Notes under the pieces: generated by a model
Told to the model about the DNA's origin: nothing
Database searches by the model: none
What the model saw: only the letters and a program-made list of their open reading frames with translations
Shown here: piece after piece, positions 31,779 through 39,578 of the stretch
Layout: each line of letters opens with the position of its first letter
How positions within the stretch are numbered: position 1 is the stretch's first letter
From: Streptomyces sp. Sge12
Lineage (GTDB): Bacteria > Actinomycetota > Actinomycetes > Streptomycetales > Streptomycetaceae
DNA length: 64,000 nt
Reading direction: 5' to 3'
Assembly: GCF_002080455.1 (NCBI RefSeq)
Contig: NZ_CP020555.1
Coordinates: 7,120,501-7,184,500 of the forward strand
Program-made: the position numbers and the translations under genes

Positions 31779-32969
31779 GTGCACCTCGAATACACGCCTG
31801 AGCAGCAGCAGTTGCGCACCGAGCTGCGCGCCTACTTCGCCGAGCTGGTGCCACAGGACGTCTACGCCCGCTACGAGGACCCGGCCGCCCAGAAGCGCTT
31901 CTACCGGGACACCATCCGCCGCCTCGGCGCCGACGGCTGGCTCGGGGTGGGGTGGCCGAAGGAGTACGGCGGTCGCGGGATGACCCCGATGGACCAGTTC
32001 ATCTTCTTCGACGAGGCCGCGCAGGCCGTCGTACCGCTGCCCCTGATGGCGCTCAACACGGTCGGGCCGACCATCATGCAGTTCGGCACCGACGAGCAGA
32101 AGGCGTACTTCCTGCCGAAGATCCTCGCCGGGGAGATCGACTTCGCCATCGGCTACAGCGAGCCCGACGCCGGCACCGACCTCGCCGCGCTCCGGTGCAA
32201 GGCCGTCCGCGAGGGTGACGAGGAGACCGGCACCTACGTCGTCAACGGACAGAAGATCTGGACGACCAACGGCGACACCGCCGACTGGGTCTGGCTCGCC
32301 GTGCGCACCGACCCGGACGCCCCCGCCCACAAGGGCATCACCATGCTGCTCGTCCCGACCTCGGACCCCGGCTACTCCTGCACCCTCATCAACACCCTGG
32401 CCTCGCACGACACCACCGCCAGCTACTACGAGGACATCCGCGTCCCGGCGAACCGCCGCGTCGGCCAGGAGAACAAGGGCTGGCGCCTGATCACCAACCA
32501 GCTCAACCACGAACGCGCCACCCTGGCCGCGCACGGCACCATGGCCATCCGGGCCCTCCACGACGTCCAGCGCTGGGCCGCCGCGACGAAACTCGCCGAC
32601 GGGCGCCGGGTCATCGACCTCTCCTGGGTCCGCGGCCGCCTCGCACGCACCCACGCCCGGCTCGACGCGATGAAGCTCCTCAACTGGCAGATGGTGGGCG
32701 CCGTCCAGGCCGGCACCCTCACCCCGCAGGACGCCTCGGCGGTCAAGGTGTACGGCTCGGAAGCCCGCCGCGACGCCTACGCCTGGCTGATGGAGATCGT
32801 CGGCGCGGCCGGCTCCCTCAAGGACGGCTCCGCGGGCGCGGTCCTCCACGGCGAACTCGAACGCGGCTACCGCAGCGCCGTGATCTTCACCTTCGGCGGG
32901 GGCAACAACGAGATCCAGCGCGAGATCATCTCCTGGATCGGCCTGGGCATGCCCCGAGTCCGCCGCTGA
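31779..32969 (+). CDS. Acyl-CoA dehydrogenase, FadE26-like
   Basis: FAD-dependent dehydrogenase of 396 residues. The family layout is clear: an N-terminal helical domain, FAIGYSEPDAGTDLAALR (flavin/substrate site), GQKIWTTNG, LNHERATLA, and a C-terminal FTFGGGNNEIQREI. Spacing and motifs resemble mycobacterial FadE26, half of a heteromeric steroid side-chain dehydrogenase. No FadE27-like partner is in the window. The GTG at 31779 follows GGAGGGG. The KstR-type box upstream agrees with a steroid or branched acyl-CoA role, which remains inference. Confidence 0.88.
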   Translation: MHLEYTPEQQQLRTELRAYFAELVPQDVYARYEDPAAQKRFYRDTIRRLGADGWLGVGWPKEYGGRGMTPMDQFIFFDEAAQAVVPLPLMALNTVGPTIMQFGTDEQKAYFLPKILAGEIDFAIGYSEPDAGTDLAALRCKAVREGDEETGTYVVNGQKIWTTNGDTADWVWLAVRTDPDAPAHKGITMLLVPTSDPGYSCTLINTLASHDTTASYYEDIRVPANRRVGQENKGWRLITNQLNHERATLAAHGTMAIRALHDVQRWAAATKLADGRRVIDLSWVRGRLARTHARLDAMKLLNWQMVGAVQAGTLTPQDASAVKVYGSEARRDAYAWLMEIVGAAGSLKDGSAGAVLHGELERGYRSAVIFTFGGGNNEIQREIISWIGLGMPRVRR

Positions 32970-33100
32970 GGCCGTGTGCACAAGCGGTGCGGAGGCTGCG
33001 CGCCATGAACGCGGACGTCGAGGTCATCGCCATCCGGCGCTGGCCGCGGGGCTTGCTCGCCGCTGTGCTCCTCGTCCGTACGGGCTCTGCGCGGCAGCGT

Positions 33101-33120
33101 CACGGCACGGCACGGCACGG
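33101..33120. repeat. Four tandem CACGG pentamers
   Basis: CACGG is repeated four times at 33101-33120 in the gap between the acyl-CoA dehydrogenase and the CBS gene. The rest of that 166-base gap shows no gene. Confidence 0.7.
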
Positions 33121-33135
33121 CTCGGCGGTCGGACT

Positions 33136-33789
33136 TCACGCCTCGGCCGGTTCAACCAGTCGGCAGTGGACGTCGACGACGCCCTCGACGGAGCGGGTGA
33201 GGCGTTCGGCCAGGGGGACCAGGTTGCCGTCGCGGACCTCGCCGGTCAGGGTGGCGATCCCTTGGGCCACGGTGACCTTGACCGCCTCGTGGGAGAGGGG
33301 GAAGAGGCGGTCGACGACGGTGCGGCGGATCTCGGTGGCGAGTTCTTCGTCGGTGCGGAGGAAGACCTTGAGGAGGTCGGCTCGGCTCACGATGCCCTTG
33401 AGGGTGCCGTCCGCGTCGACGACCGGAAGGCGCTTGATGTGGCGGTCGGCCATGAGGTGGGCGGCCTGAGGCAGGGTGGCGTCGGGGCGGATCGTGACGG
33501 CCGGGGTGGTCATCATGTTCTCGGCGCGGGTGGAGCCGGCCTTGGCGGTGTCGCCGAGGCGGCGCATCTGTTCGATAAGGCCCGGGCGGTGCTCGTGGAA
33601 CTCCTCCTTGGGCAGGAGGTCGGCTTCGGAGACCACGCCGACGACGTGGCCCTCGCCCTCGATGACGGGTAGGGCGGTCACCTTCCACCGCTCCATCGCG
33701 GTGGCGATGTCCTTGAAACCTGTCGAGGGGGTGACGGCGATGACCTTGGTGGTCATGACGTCGGCGACGGTGTACGGGGTGGAGGTCAT
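33136..33789 (-). CDS. CBS-pair and BON-domain protein
   Basis: Cytosolic protein of 217 residues with two CBS domains (about 10-60 and 90-145; VADVMTTKVIAVTP, then AENMMTTPAVTIRP, each followed by a GxVSxADLL-type motif) and a C-terminal BON domain (about 150-210; VTVAQGIATLTGEV, then VEGVVDVHC). CBS pairs bind adenosyl ligands and BON domains bind membranes or other proteins. Such genes are common and stress-associated in Streptomyces. Its ATG overlaps the stop of the upstream TetR gene (ATGA), so it is co-expressed with that regulator. Confidence 0.92.
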   Translation of the reverse strand: MTSTPYTVADVMTTKVIAVTPSTGFKDIATAMERWKVTALPVIEGEGHVVGVVSEADLLPKEEFHEHRPGLIEQMRRLGDTAKAGSTRAENMMTTPAVTIRPDATLPQAAHLMADRHIKRLPVVDADGTLKGIVSRADLLKVFLRTDEELATEIRRTVVDRLFPLSHEAVKVTVAQGIATLTGEVRDGNLVPLAERLTRSVEGVVDVHCRLVEPAEA

Positions 33790-34427
33790 GGCGGGGTTAG
33801 TAGTTTCAGGGCCGCGGTCGCCAGTCGTTGAGCGGTCAGGTGCTGGTCGTCGGCCGGCAGGATGAGATGGCTGATGGTCATGCGGACGATGACGTCCGAG
33901 GCCAGCTCCACCGACTCTGTTCGCTGTTGTGGGTAGCGCGTGGCCAGCCAGCCCTGGACGAGGATTTGGCCGGCATCGAAGATGGGATCCGCTCGGGCGG
34001 TGAGGTAGGGCAGGAGGCTGTCGGAGCCCTTTCGGGCAGCCGTGATGACGGCCCTTATGAGGGGCTGATTGTCGGCCTCCTGAAGCACGTGCAGGATGGC
34101 CATCCGCAGGCAGTCATGGGAGTCGGGCACGCCGGGATAGAGGGCATCGGTCACCCCCGTCAGAAACTGTCGGGTTTCGAGGACCACCAGCGCACGGCCC
34201 AGGCCGGCACGGTTGCCGAACTCCTTGTACACGGAAGGGCGCGACACTTCGGCCCGGGCCGCGACGGCCGACAGGCTGACCTGGTCCCAGCCGGCTTCGC
34301 ACGTGAGGTCGCGAGCGGCGTCCAACACGCGCTGCCTCATCCGTTTGCGCCAGGCAACGCGCGGGGGGTCCGGTACCGGCCCACCGGTGAGTGTCGCCGC
34401 TTCGATCCGGTGCATTGCCGCCGCCAT
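33786..34427 (-). CDS. TetR-family transcriptional regulator
   Basis: Regulator of 213 residues with an N-terminal HTH (VLDAARDLTCEAGWDQVSLS, AARAEVSRPSVYKEFGNR) and a ligand-binding C-terminal domain. The ATG at 34427 is used; an ATG at 34415 with AAGGGATGG upstream is an equally good alternative, and the longer in-frame start at 34475 adds no family sequence. Its TGA overlaps the ATG of the CBS/BON gene, so it probably regulates its own two-gene operon. The ligand is unknown. Confidence 0.9.
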   Translation of the reverse strand: MAAAMHRIEAATLTGGPVPDPPRVAWRKRMRQRVLDAARDLTCEAGWDQVSLSAVAARAEVSRPSVYKEFGNRAGLGRALVVLETRQFLTGVTDALYPGVPDSHDCLRMAILHVLQEADNQPLIRAVITAARKGSDSLLPYLTARADPIFDAGQILVQGWLATRYPQQRTESVELASDVIVRMTISHLILPADDQHLTAQRLATAALKLLTPP

Positions 34428-34540
34428 CCCTTGATCTTCGCAGGGAATCCCGGTTTTCAGACCGGGCGGGCGCACGGGGGTGCCGACCCCGGGGGAAGGG
34501 TCGGCACCACGTCTTGGCCACCCGGAGTGATCCGGTGGGA

Positions 34541-36157
34541 TCAGGAACGCTTGCGCCGTGCTACGAAGAGGAGGCCGCCGCCGAGGGCGAGGACCACCGC
34601 CGCGATGCCGAGCGGGAGCACCGGGCTGGAGCCGCCCGTCTCTGCGAGCGGACCGCTTGCGCTGTGCGGCTTCAGCCCGGAGCCGCCATCGGTGCCGTCG
34701 CCGGCTTGCACGCCCGGTATGCCGGCGGGGTCACTTCCGGCGGACTGGCCGCTCCCGGCGGTGGCGTCACCTTGCCGGCCGGGGGAGGTGACGCCGGAGG
34801 CATTTCCCGCGACACCGCTGCTCTTGGCGCCGAAGCCGTAGGCGCCTCGGTCGGGCGCCCCGCCAGGCCGGCGGGCTCCGGTGAAGTCGGTGGTGACGGC
34901 GGCGAACGGCGCACCCGAGCCGGCGGCGGGGGAGCCCTCGCTCAGCCGGAAGTCCGCTTCCGCTCCGGTGCCCGCCCTGACGATCTTCGGATCGGCGATG
35001 ACATCGTTCGGGCCCTTGACCTCGGGGGCCTTACCGCCGAAGTAGATGTTGTAGTCGTAGGTCACATCCACATTCCGGGACTTGCTGTTCGTCGCTTGCC
35101 CCGGCCGGCCGTACGCGATGTTGTTGAGCAGCCGCACGTCGGTACTGTCATGCGCGAAGATGTTGGCATAGCTGTCCATGCGGGTGCTGCGCCCGTTCGC
35201 GTAGGCCGTGTTGTGGACGATGTCGACGTGCTGGCTCCTGTAGGAGTGGATGCCGGAGCCGCCGTTGTCGTACGCGAGGTTGTTGGCGACCAGCACGCGT
35301 CCGCTGTAGGCGGGGTGATCGGCGTCGCCCTTGAGGGTGTCGATGATGATGCCGTTGCCGTCCGAGTAGCAGCCGCACTTCTCCCATTTGATCTTGGTCT
35401 CGTTGTCGTGGACGCGATTGCCGGTGATGCGGATCTTGTACGTCCCGGCGTCGCCGCCACCCACGTCGCGCGGGGTGAGGACGGAGATGCCGCTGGTTGC
35501 GTACACCGCGTACCAGGAGGTCCCGAACACGTGGTTGCCGGAGATGGTCACGTGGTCGGAGTCGATGGCCGATATGCCGCCGCCGGCGCAACCGTGCACC
35601 TCGTTGCCGGTCACCTCGACGTGGTGCGACAGCGCACCCGTGGACCGGTCCTTTTCCACGGAGACGCAGTTGGTGTTGTAGGTGGGGTCACCCTTCTTCG
35701 ATTCCCGTTCGGCTCCGGCCAGGGTGAGGGCCGCGTTGTTGCCCTTGATCTCGAGGTTTTTGATGGAGATGTAGGAGGCGCCGTGGACGCTGATGCCGTT
35801 CCACGCCTTCACCGGGTGGATCACCGGATGGTGGCCGGGATGAGCGGTGAAGGTGATGGGGGCGCCGGGGAGGCCGGAGCGCTTGATGGTCAGCACGTTC
35901 GACCCCTCCGAACGCTCGGAGTAGGTGCCGTTCATGATCGAGACGGTGTCGCCCGGCCCGACGCTGTCCGCGGCCTTCTGGAGGGTCCGGAAGGGAGCTC
36001 CGGTGGACGTGCCCGAGTTGCTGTCGTTGCCGCTGGGGCTGACGAAGTACGTGCGGGCCGCGGCGTGTGCCGTACCGGCTCCCACGGTAGCGAGGCCGAG
36101 CGGGACGGATGAGGCGAGCAGTGCTGTGGTCAGGGCGAGCGTGCGCGTGCGTTTCAC
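34541..36157 (-). CDS. Secreted right-handed beta-helix protein with LAETG sortase anchor
   Basis: Surface protein of 538 residues. A signal peptide (MKRTRT-like start, cleavage near AHAA) is followed by a DUF1565/parallel beta-helix domain (about 35-400) with repeated turns such as HHVEVTGNEVHG, DHVTISGNHVFG and VLVANNLAYDNGGSGI, a Gly/Ser-rich spacer (about 430-500), then LAETG, a hydrophobic helix and RRKRS. LAxTG is the motif of class E sortases common in Streptomyces, so it should be covalently wall-anchored. The fold suggests a polysaccharide lyase or binding protein. The GTG at 36157 is the start; upstream in-frame sequence is not signal-like. Confidence 0.9.
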   Translation of the reverse strand: MKRTRTLALTTALLASSVPLGLATVGAGTAHAAARTYFVSPSGNDSNSGTSTGAPFRTLQKAADSVGPGDTVSIMNGTYSERSEGSNVLTIKRSGLPGAPITFTAHPGHHPVIHPVKAWNGISVHGASYISIKNLEIKGNNAALTLAGAERESKKGDPTYNTNCVSVEKDRSTGALSHHVEVTGNEVHGCAGGGISAIDSDHVTISGNHVFGTSWYAVYATSGISVLTPRDVGGGDAGTYKIRITGNRVHDNETKIKWEKCGCYSDGNGIIIDTLKGDADHPAYSGRVLVANNLAYDNGGSGIHSYRSQHVDIVHNTAYANGRSTRMDSYANIFAHDSTDVRLLNNIAYGRPGQATNSKSRNVDVTYDYNIYFGGKAPEVKGPNDVIADPKIVRAGTGAEADFRLSEGSPAAGSGAPFAAVTTDFTGARRPGGAPDRGAYGFGAKSSGVAGNASGVTSPGRQGDATAGSGQSAGSDPAGIPGVQAGDGTDGGSGLKPHSASGPLAETGGSSPVLPLGIAAVVLALGGGLLFVARRKRS

Positions 36158-36921
36158 TGTTGCCTGGTCTCCCAGTTTGTCCTGGCGAAGCGATGGGTGC
36201 CCTCCGTCGGTCGTAGCCGAAGCGCGAGGGGCGCGCGCAAAGGACGCATGTGGTCCGAATCGCGGCGCCGGGACGAGGAGCCCGGGCTGTGAACCCCGGG
36301 ACGTTCCGCTCCCAAGTCCGCTGTGAGGGGGGTGAGTTGCGTGAGTGACAGTTCCAGACCCGAAAAATGAAAACAACCCCGGACTGGGTGTAAACGTTCT
36401 GACAGCACGTCATGCAGCTGTCCTCCGTAGGGATGACGCTGTGGAGAGTGCAGGCCGCCCGGTGCCGCCGTGCGTCCGGCCGACAGAGGGACGACTTCGT
36501 GGCCATGGGCCCCGCCTCGTCCCGTCCGAGCACCTGCACCCGCTGGTGAGCGAGCGTCCTTGACCTGCGGATTCACCTATACACAAGCGAGGACGCGAGG
36601 CGGGACGCATCGCGAGACACAGGCACTGGCATCTTCCGGACCGCCCGCGCAGGGCGAAGGCTCGCCCGTCCGCTGGCCTCGCGGATCCCCCGCAGCGTGG
36701 CGCTGGCCGCTGAGGCGCAGACGCAAAACCGTGTCGGCGCAGGTCACTTCCAGAAGGCGCTGCACTTGCCGGGCGGCCGAGCGGCGGCGTGGGCTTTCCG
36801 GGCCGCGGGGAGCGTGTCGACCGTCGGCTGCGCACCGGCGTGTAACGGCGTAGCCCGGTAGCCGCCCCGCAGCTGCCCCAGGCTCCCGTCGGCAGCGACG
36901 GTGCGAACGTCCACCGCATGA
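36158..36921. other. Gene-poor region upstream of the beta-helix gene
   Basis: No convincing gene lies here. Read on the minus strand, the first 260 bases form a long leader for the beta-helix gene, with an AT-rich segment at about 36359-36380 (TTTTCATTTTTCG), a TTTACA 17 bases ahead of TTCATT as a possible promoter, and a CCCGGG palindrome around 36281-36300. The remaining 490 bases are GC-rich with only short frames of poor codon bias and may be decayed coding sequence. Confidence 0.5.
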
Positions 36922-37223
36922 TCCGCATCATGCTCGCTCCAGGACTCCCTGACCGAGCACAACTGCTTCACCGTGCTCTCCGACCTCGACAGGCTGTCCG
37001 CCGCGGCCCGGACCGAGGAATCACCGGCGCTCGGCGTCCTGCTCGCCCGCGCCATGACGGGCGACGGCCGTGGGACACCAGCACCGTGCGCGTCCACGGG
37101 GACCTCGAACTGCCCCCGGAGGACTTGCAGATCTACAGCGAGGTCTGGAACCAGGCTTTCGACAAAGGCGACGCGATTGATCAGGACTGGGCCGAACAAC
37201 CTCCAGCACCGACCCGCAGGTGA
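36922..37223 (+). pseudogene. Decayed unidentified gene, frameshifted
   Basis: Two adjacent frames look coding. The first (about 36922-37075) includes DSLTEHNCFTVLSDLDRLSA and ALGVLLARAMTGDG. The second (about 37070-37223) includes TVRVHGDLELPPEDLQIYS and EVWNQAFDKGDAIDQDW. Together they read like one protein broken by a frameshift, with no start codon at the 5' end. I do not recognise the family. Confidence 0.45.
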
Positions 37224-37235
37224 GAGGAACAGACC

Positions 37236-37730
37236 TCACGTGACGCTGGCGCTGCGGCGCTCCAGCAGGACCACGTCCCGCCAGGCGCCGTGGTGGCGGC
37301 CGATGCGCTCACGGGTGCCGATGACCCGGAATCCGGCCCGCGCGTGGACGGCGAGGCTGGCGGCGTTCTCAGGGAAGATCCCGGACTGGATCGTCCAGAT
37401 CCCTGCGGCTTCGGTCGACTCCACCAGCGCCGCCAGGAGCTGCCCGGCGACACCGCGGCCCCGGGCGCCGGGGTGGACATAGACGGAGTGCTCGACAACG
37501 CCCGCGTACGCGCAGCGGCCGGAGACCCGGGTGGCGGCAACCCACCCGAGCACCTTGCCGTCGGTGTCGAGCGCGGCGAAGCGGTGCTCGTGCAGCTTCG
37601 CCGCGTCGAACTCGGCCCAGGTGGGGGCGGTGGTCTCGAAGGTGGCGTTGCCCTCGTCGATACCCGCCTGGTAGATCGCCAGGGCTTCGTCCGCGTGCCC
37701 GTCGGTCAGCGGCGTGATGGTGATGATCAC
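37236..37730 (-). CDS. arsN1: ArsN1-type GNAT N-acetyltransferase
   Basis: Cytosolic acetyl-CoA-dependent transferase of 164 residues in the ArsN1/Pat/Bar branch: YQAGIDEGNATFET, CAYAGVVEHSVYVHPGARGR and GVAGQLLAALV (acetyl-CoA pyrophosphate loop) are family hallmarks. ArsN1 enzymes acetylate the amino group of arsinothricin, and relatives do the same to phosphinothricin, giving resistance. The GTG at 37730 overlaps the TGA of arsR (GTGA), so the two are translationally coupled. Location in an ars cluster favours the arsenical substrate. Confidence 0.9.
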   Translation of the reverse strand: MIITITPLTDGHADEALAIYQAGIDEGNATFETTAPTWAEFDAAKLHEHRFAALDTDGKVLGWVAATRVSGRCAYAGVVEHSVYVHPGARGRGVAGQLLAALVESTEAAGIWTIQSGIFPENAASLAVHARAGFRVIGTRERIGRHHGAWRDVVLLERRSASVT

Positions 37731-38092
37731 GCGGCGGCCGCGCGGGTGAGGAGCTGGCCCATGGCCGCGAGGACGGTCGGTTCGACCCGGTAGTACACCC
37801 AGGTCCCGCGCCGTTCGGAGGAGAGCAGGCCCGCCTCGCGGAGCTTCTTCAGGTGGTGGGAGACGGTGGGCTGGGAGACGCCGACGTCGGAGATGTCGCA
37901 CACGCACGCCTCACCGCCCTCGTGGGAGGCGACGGCGGAGAACAGGCGCAGGCGTACCGGGTCGCCGAGGGCCTTGAACATCAGGGCGGTCCGTTCGGCC
38001 TCCTCGGCCGTCAGCGGGCGCTCGGTCAGGGGTGGGCAGCACGGGGCCGCGGCCTCCGGCTCCAGCAGCGGCAACACCTTCACAGTGGACAT
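37727..38092 (-). CDS. arsR: ArsR, arsenic-responsive repressor
   Basis: Winged-helix repressor of 121 residues with ACVCDISDV (the Cys-x-Cys trivalent-arsenic site of classical ArsR), HTH QPTVSHHLKKLREAGLL and an additional CCPP pair near the N-terminus. It is divergent from the flavoprotein gene, and three related palindromes fill the interval. It probably represses both arms and releases DNA on binding As(III) or an organoarsenical. The ATG at 38092 is chosen over one at 38155 that lies in the operator region. Confidence 0.93.
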   Translation of the reverse strand: MSTVKVLPLLEPEAAAPCCPPLTERPLTAEEAERTALMFKALGDPVRLRLFSAVASHEGGEACVCDISDVGVSQPTVSHHLKKLREAGLLSSERRGTWVYYRVEPTVLAAMGQLLTRAAAA

Positions 38093-38112
38093 ACCTCCAT
38101 CATCCTTCAGAC

Positions 38113-38189
38113 TTCGACAGATGTCTATGTTGACGAATGTCGATACCAGGTGCACTCTTTAGGCGTCAGGACATCGACAGACGTCGAAT
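38113..38189. promoter_or_regulatory. ArsR operator cluster
   Basis: Three related elements occur between arsR and the flavoprotein gene: TTCGACAGATGTCTA (38113-38127), GACGAATGTCGATA (38132-38145) and ATCGACAGACGTCGAAT (38173-38189, with a perfect TCGAC-N4-GTCGA core). Their placement over the divergent promoters suits autoregulation by ArsR. Confidence 0.65.
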
Positions 38190-38205
38190 CAATTGGGGAG
38201 CCGTC

Positions 38206-39573
38206 GTGAACGCATCCACTGAAGCCCTGCCCGTCGCCGTGATCGGAGCCGGCCCCGCCGGTCTGGCGGCCGCAGCCCACCTCACCGGGCGCGGCATCAA
38301 GCCCCTGGTCCTGGAATCCGGAGCAGCCGCCGCCACCGCGGTACGCGAATGGGGTCACGTTCGGCTGTTCTCCACTTGGTCCGAGCTCGTGGACCCGGCC
38401 GCCGAGAAGCTTCTGGCCCCTACCGGCTGGACGGCACCCGACGGCGCGACGTACCCCTCCGGCGCCGACTGGGCCGCCCTCTACCTCCAGCCCCTCGCCG
38501 ACGTCCTCGGGGAGAGGGTCCGCTACGGCGCCACCGTCACCGGCGTCTCCCGCCTCGGCCGCGACCGGATCGTGGACGCCGACCGGGAGCAGCAGCCCTT
38601 CACCGTGCGCATCGCGAACGCGGACGGCACCGAGGAACGCATCCTGGCCTCCGCCGTCATCGACGCCTCCGGCACCTGGTCCACCCCGAGCCCCATCGGC
38701 GGCGACGGCCTGCCCGCCCTCGGCGAGAAGGCTGCCGGCGACCGGATCTCCTACCGCATCCCCGACCTCAAGAACCCGGCCACCCGGGCCCGGTACGCGG
38801 GCAAGCGCACCGCCGTCATCGGCTCGGGCGCCTCCGCCTTCACCGCGCTGGCCTACCTCGCCGACCTCGCCAAGGCCGAGGACGCCGCCGGCACACACGC
38901 CACCTGGATCCTGCGCCGCGGTATCTCCGGCTCCACCTTCGGCGGCGGCAGCGCCGACCAGCTCCCCGCCCGCGGAGCCCTTGGCCTGGCCGCCAAGGCC
39001 GCCGTCGACAACGGCTACGCCGACGCCGTCACCGGCTTCCGCACCGACGCCGTCCAGCGCGACAGCGACGGCCGACTGATCCTGGTCGCCGAGGACGGCC
39101 GCCGCCTCGACGCGGTCGACGAGGTCATCGCCTTGACCGGCCTGCGCCCCGACCTGTCCTTCGTCTCCGAGCTGCGCCTGGGCCTGGACGAGCGCCTCCA
39201 GGCACCGGTCGAGCTCGCGCCGCTGATCGATCCGAACCAGCACTCGTGCGGCACCGTCTACCCGCACGGCGTGAACGAACTGTCCCACCCCGAACAGGGC
39301 GTCTACCTCGTCGGCATGAAGTCCTACGGCCGCGCGCCGACCTTCCTCGCCATGACCGGCTACGAGCAGGTCCGCTCCATCGCCGCCCACCTCGCCGGCG
39401 ACCAGGAAGCCGCCGAACGCGTCGAACTCACCCTCCCCGAGACCGGAGTCTGCGGCGGCGCCGGCCTCTTCGACCAGCCCGCGGCCGCCGAAGACACCAG
39501 CGGCGGCGGCTGCTGCGCGGCGCCCGCGACCCTCACCGTCGGTGCCCCCGCCCCCTCTTCCAGCGGCTGCTGA
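38206..39573 (+). CDS. ArsO-like FAD/NAD(P)H flavoprotein monooxygenase
   Basis: Flavoprotein of 455 residues. The FAD Rossmann motif GAGPAG is at 14-19, and an NAD(P)H motif GSGASA lies near 205. It fits the flavin-containing monooxygenases called ArsO in Streptomyces ars clusters. The C-terminal 40 residues are Gly/Ser-rich with five cysteines (GVCGG, GGGCCAAP, final SGC), which could bind trivalent arsenicals. The GTG at 38206 has GGGGAG upstream. The MFS gene follows five bases after the stop. The reaction is not established; oxidation of a trivalent arsenical is a plausible guess. Confidence 0.8.
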   Translation: MNASTEALPVAVIGAGPAGLAAAAHLTGRGIKPLVLESGAAAATAVREWGHVRLFSTWSELVDPAAEKLLAPTGWTAPDGATYPSGADWAALYLQPLADVLGERVRYGATVTGVSRLGRDRIVDADREQQPFTVRIANADGTEERILASAVIDASGTWSTPSPIGGDGLPALGEKAAGDRISYRIPDLKNPATRARYAGKRTAVIGSGASAFTALAYLADLAKAEDAAGTHATWILRRGISGSTFGGGSADQLPARGALGLAAKAAVDNGYADAVTGFRTDAVQRDSDGRLILVAEDGRRLDAVDEVIALTGLRPDLSFVSELRLGLDERLQAPVELAPLIDPNQHSCGTVYPHGVNELSHPEQGVYLVGMKSYGRAPTFLAMTGYEQVRSIAAHLAGDQEAAERVELTLPETGVCGGAGLFDQPAAAEDTSGGGCCAAPATLTVGAPAPSSSGC

Positions 39574-39578
39574 ACACC

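Noticed and set aside
33101..33120. CACGG repeats as a CRISPR-like array
   Set aside because: Units are only five bases, contiguous and without spacers; no cas genes are present.
32970..33135. Short plus-strand frame after the acyl-CoA dehydrogenase
   Set aside because: It consists of repeat-rich sequence continuing antisense into the CBS gene and has no family features.
36158..36420. Possible c-di-AMP (ydaO-type) riboswitch ahead of the beta-helix wall protein
   Set aside because: Only a CTGG-GAGA-CCAG hairpin and scattered GGGA segments fit; the conserved cores and their order are missing.
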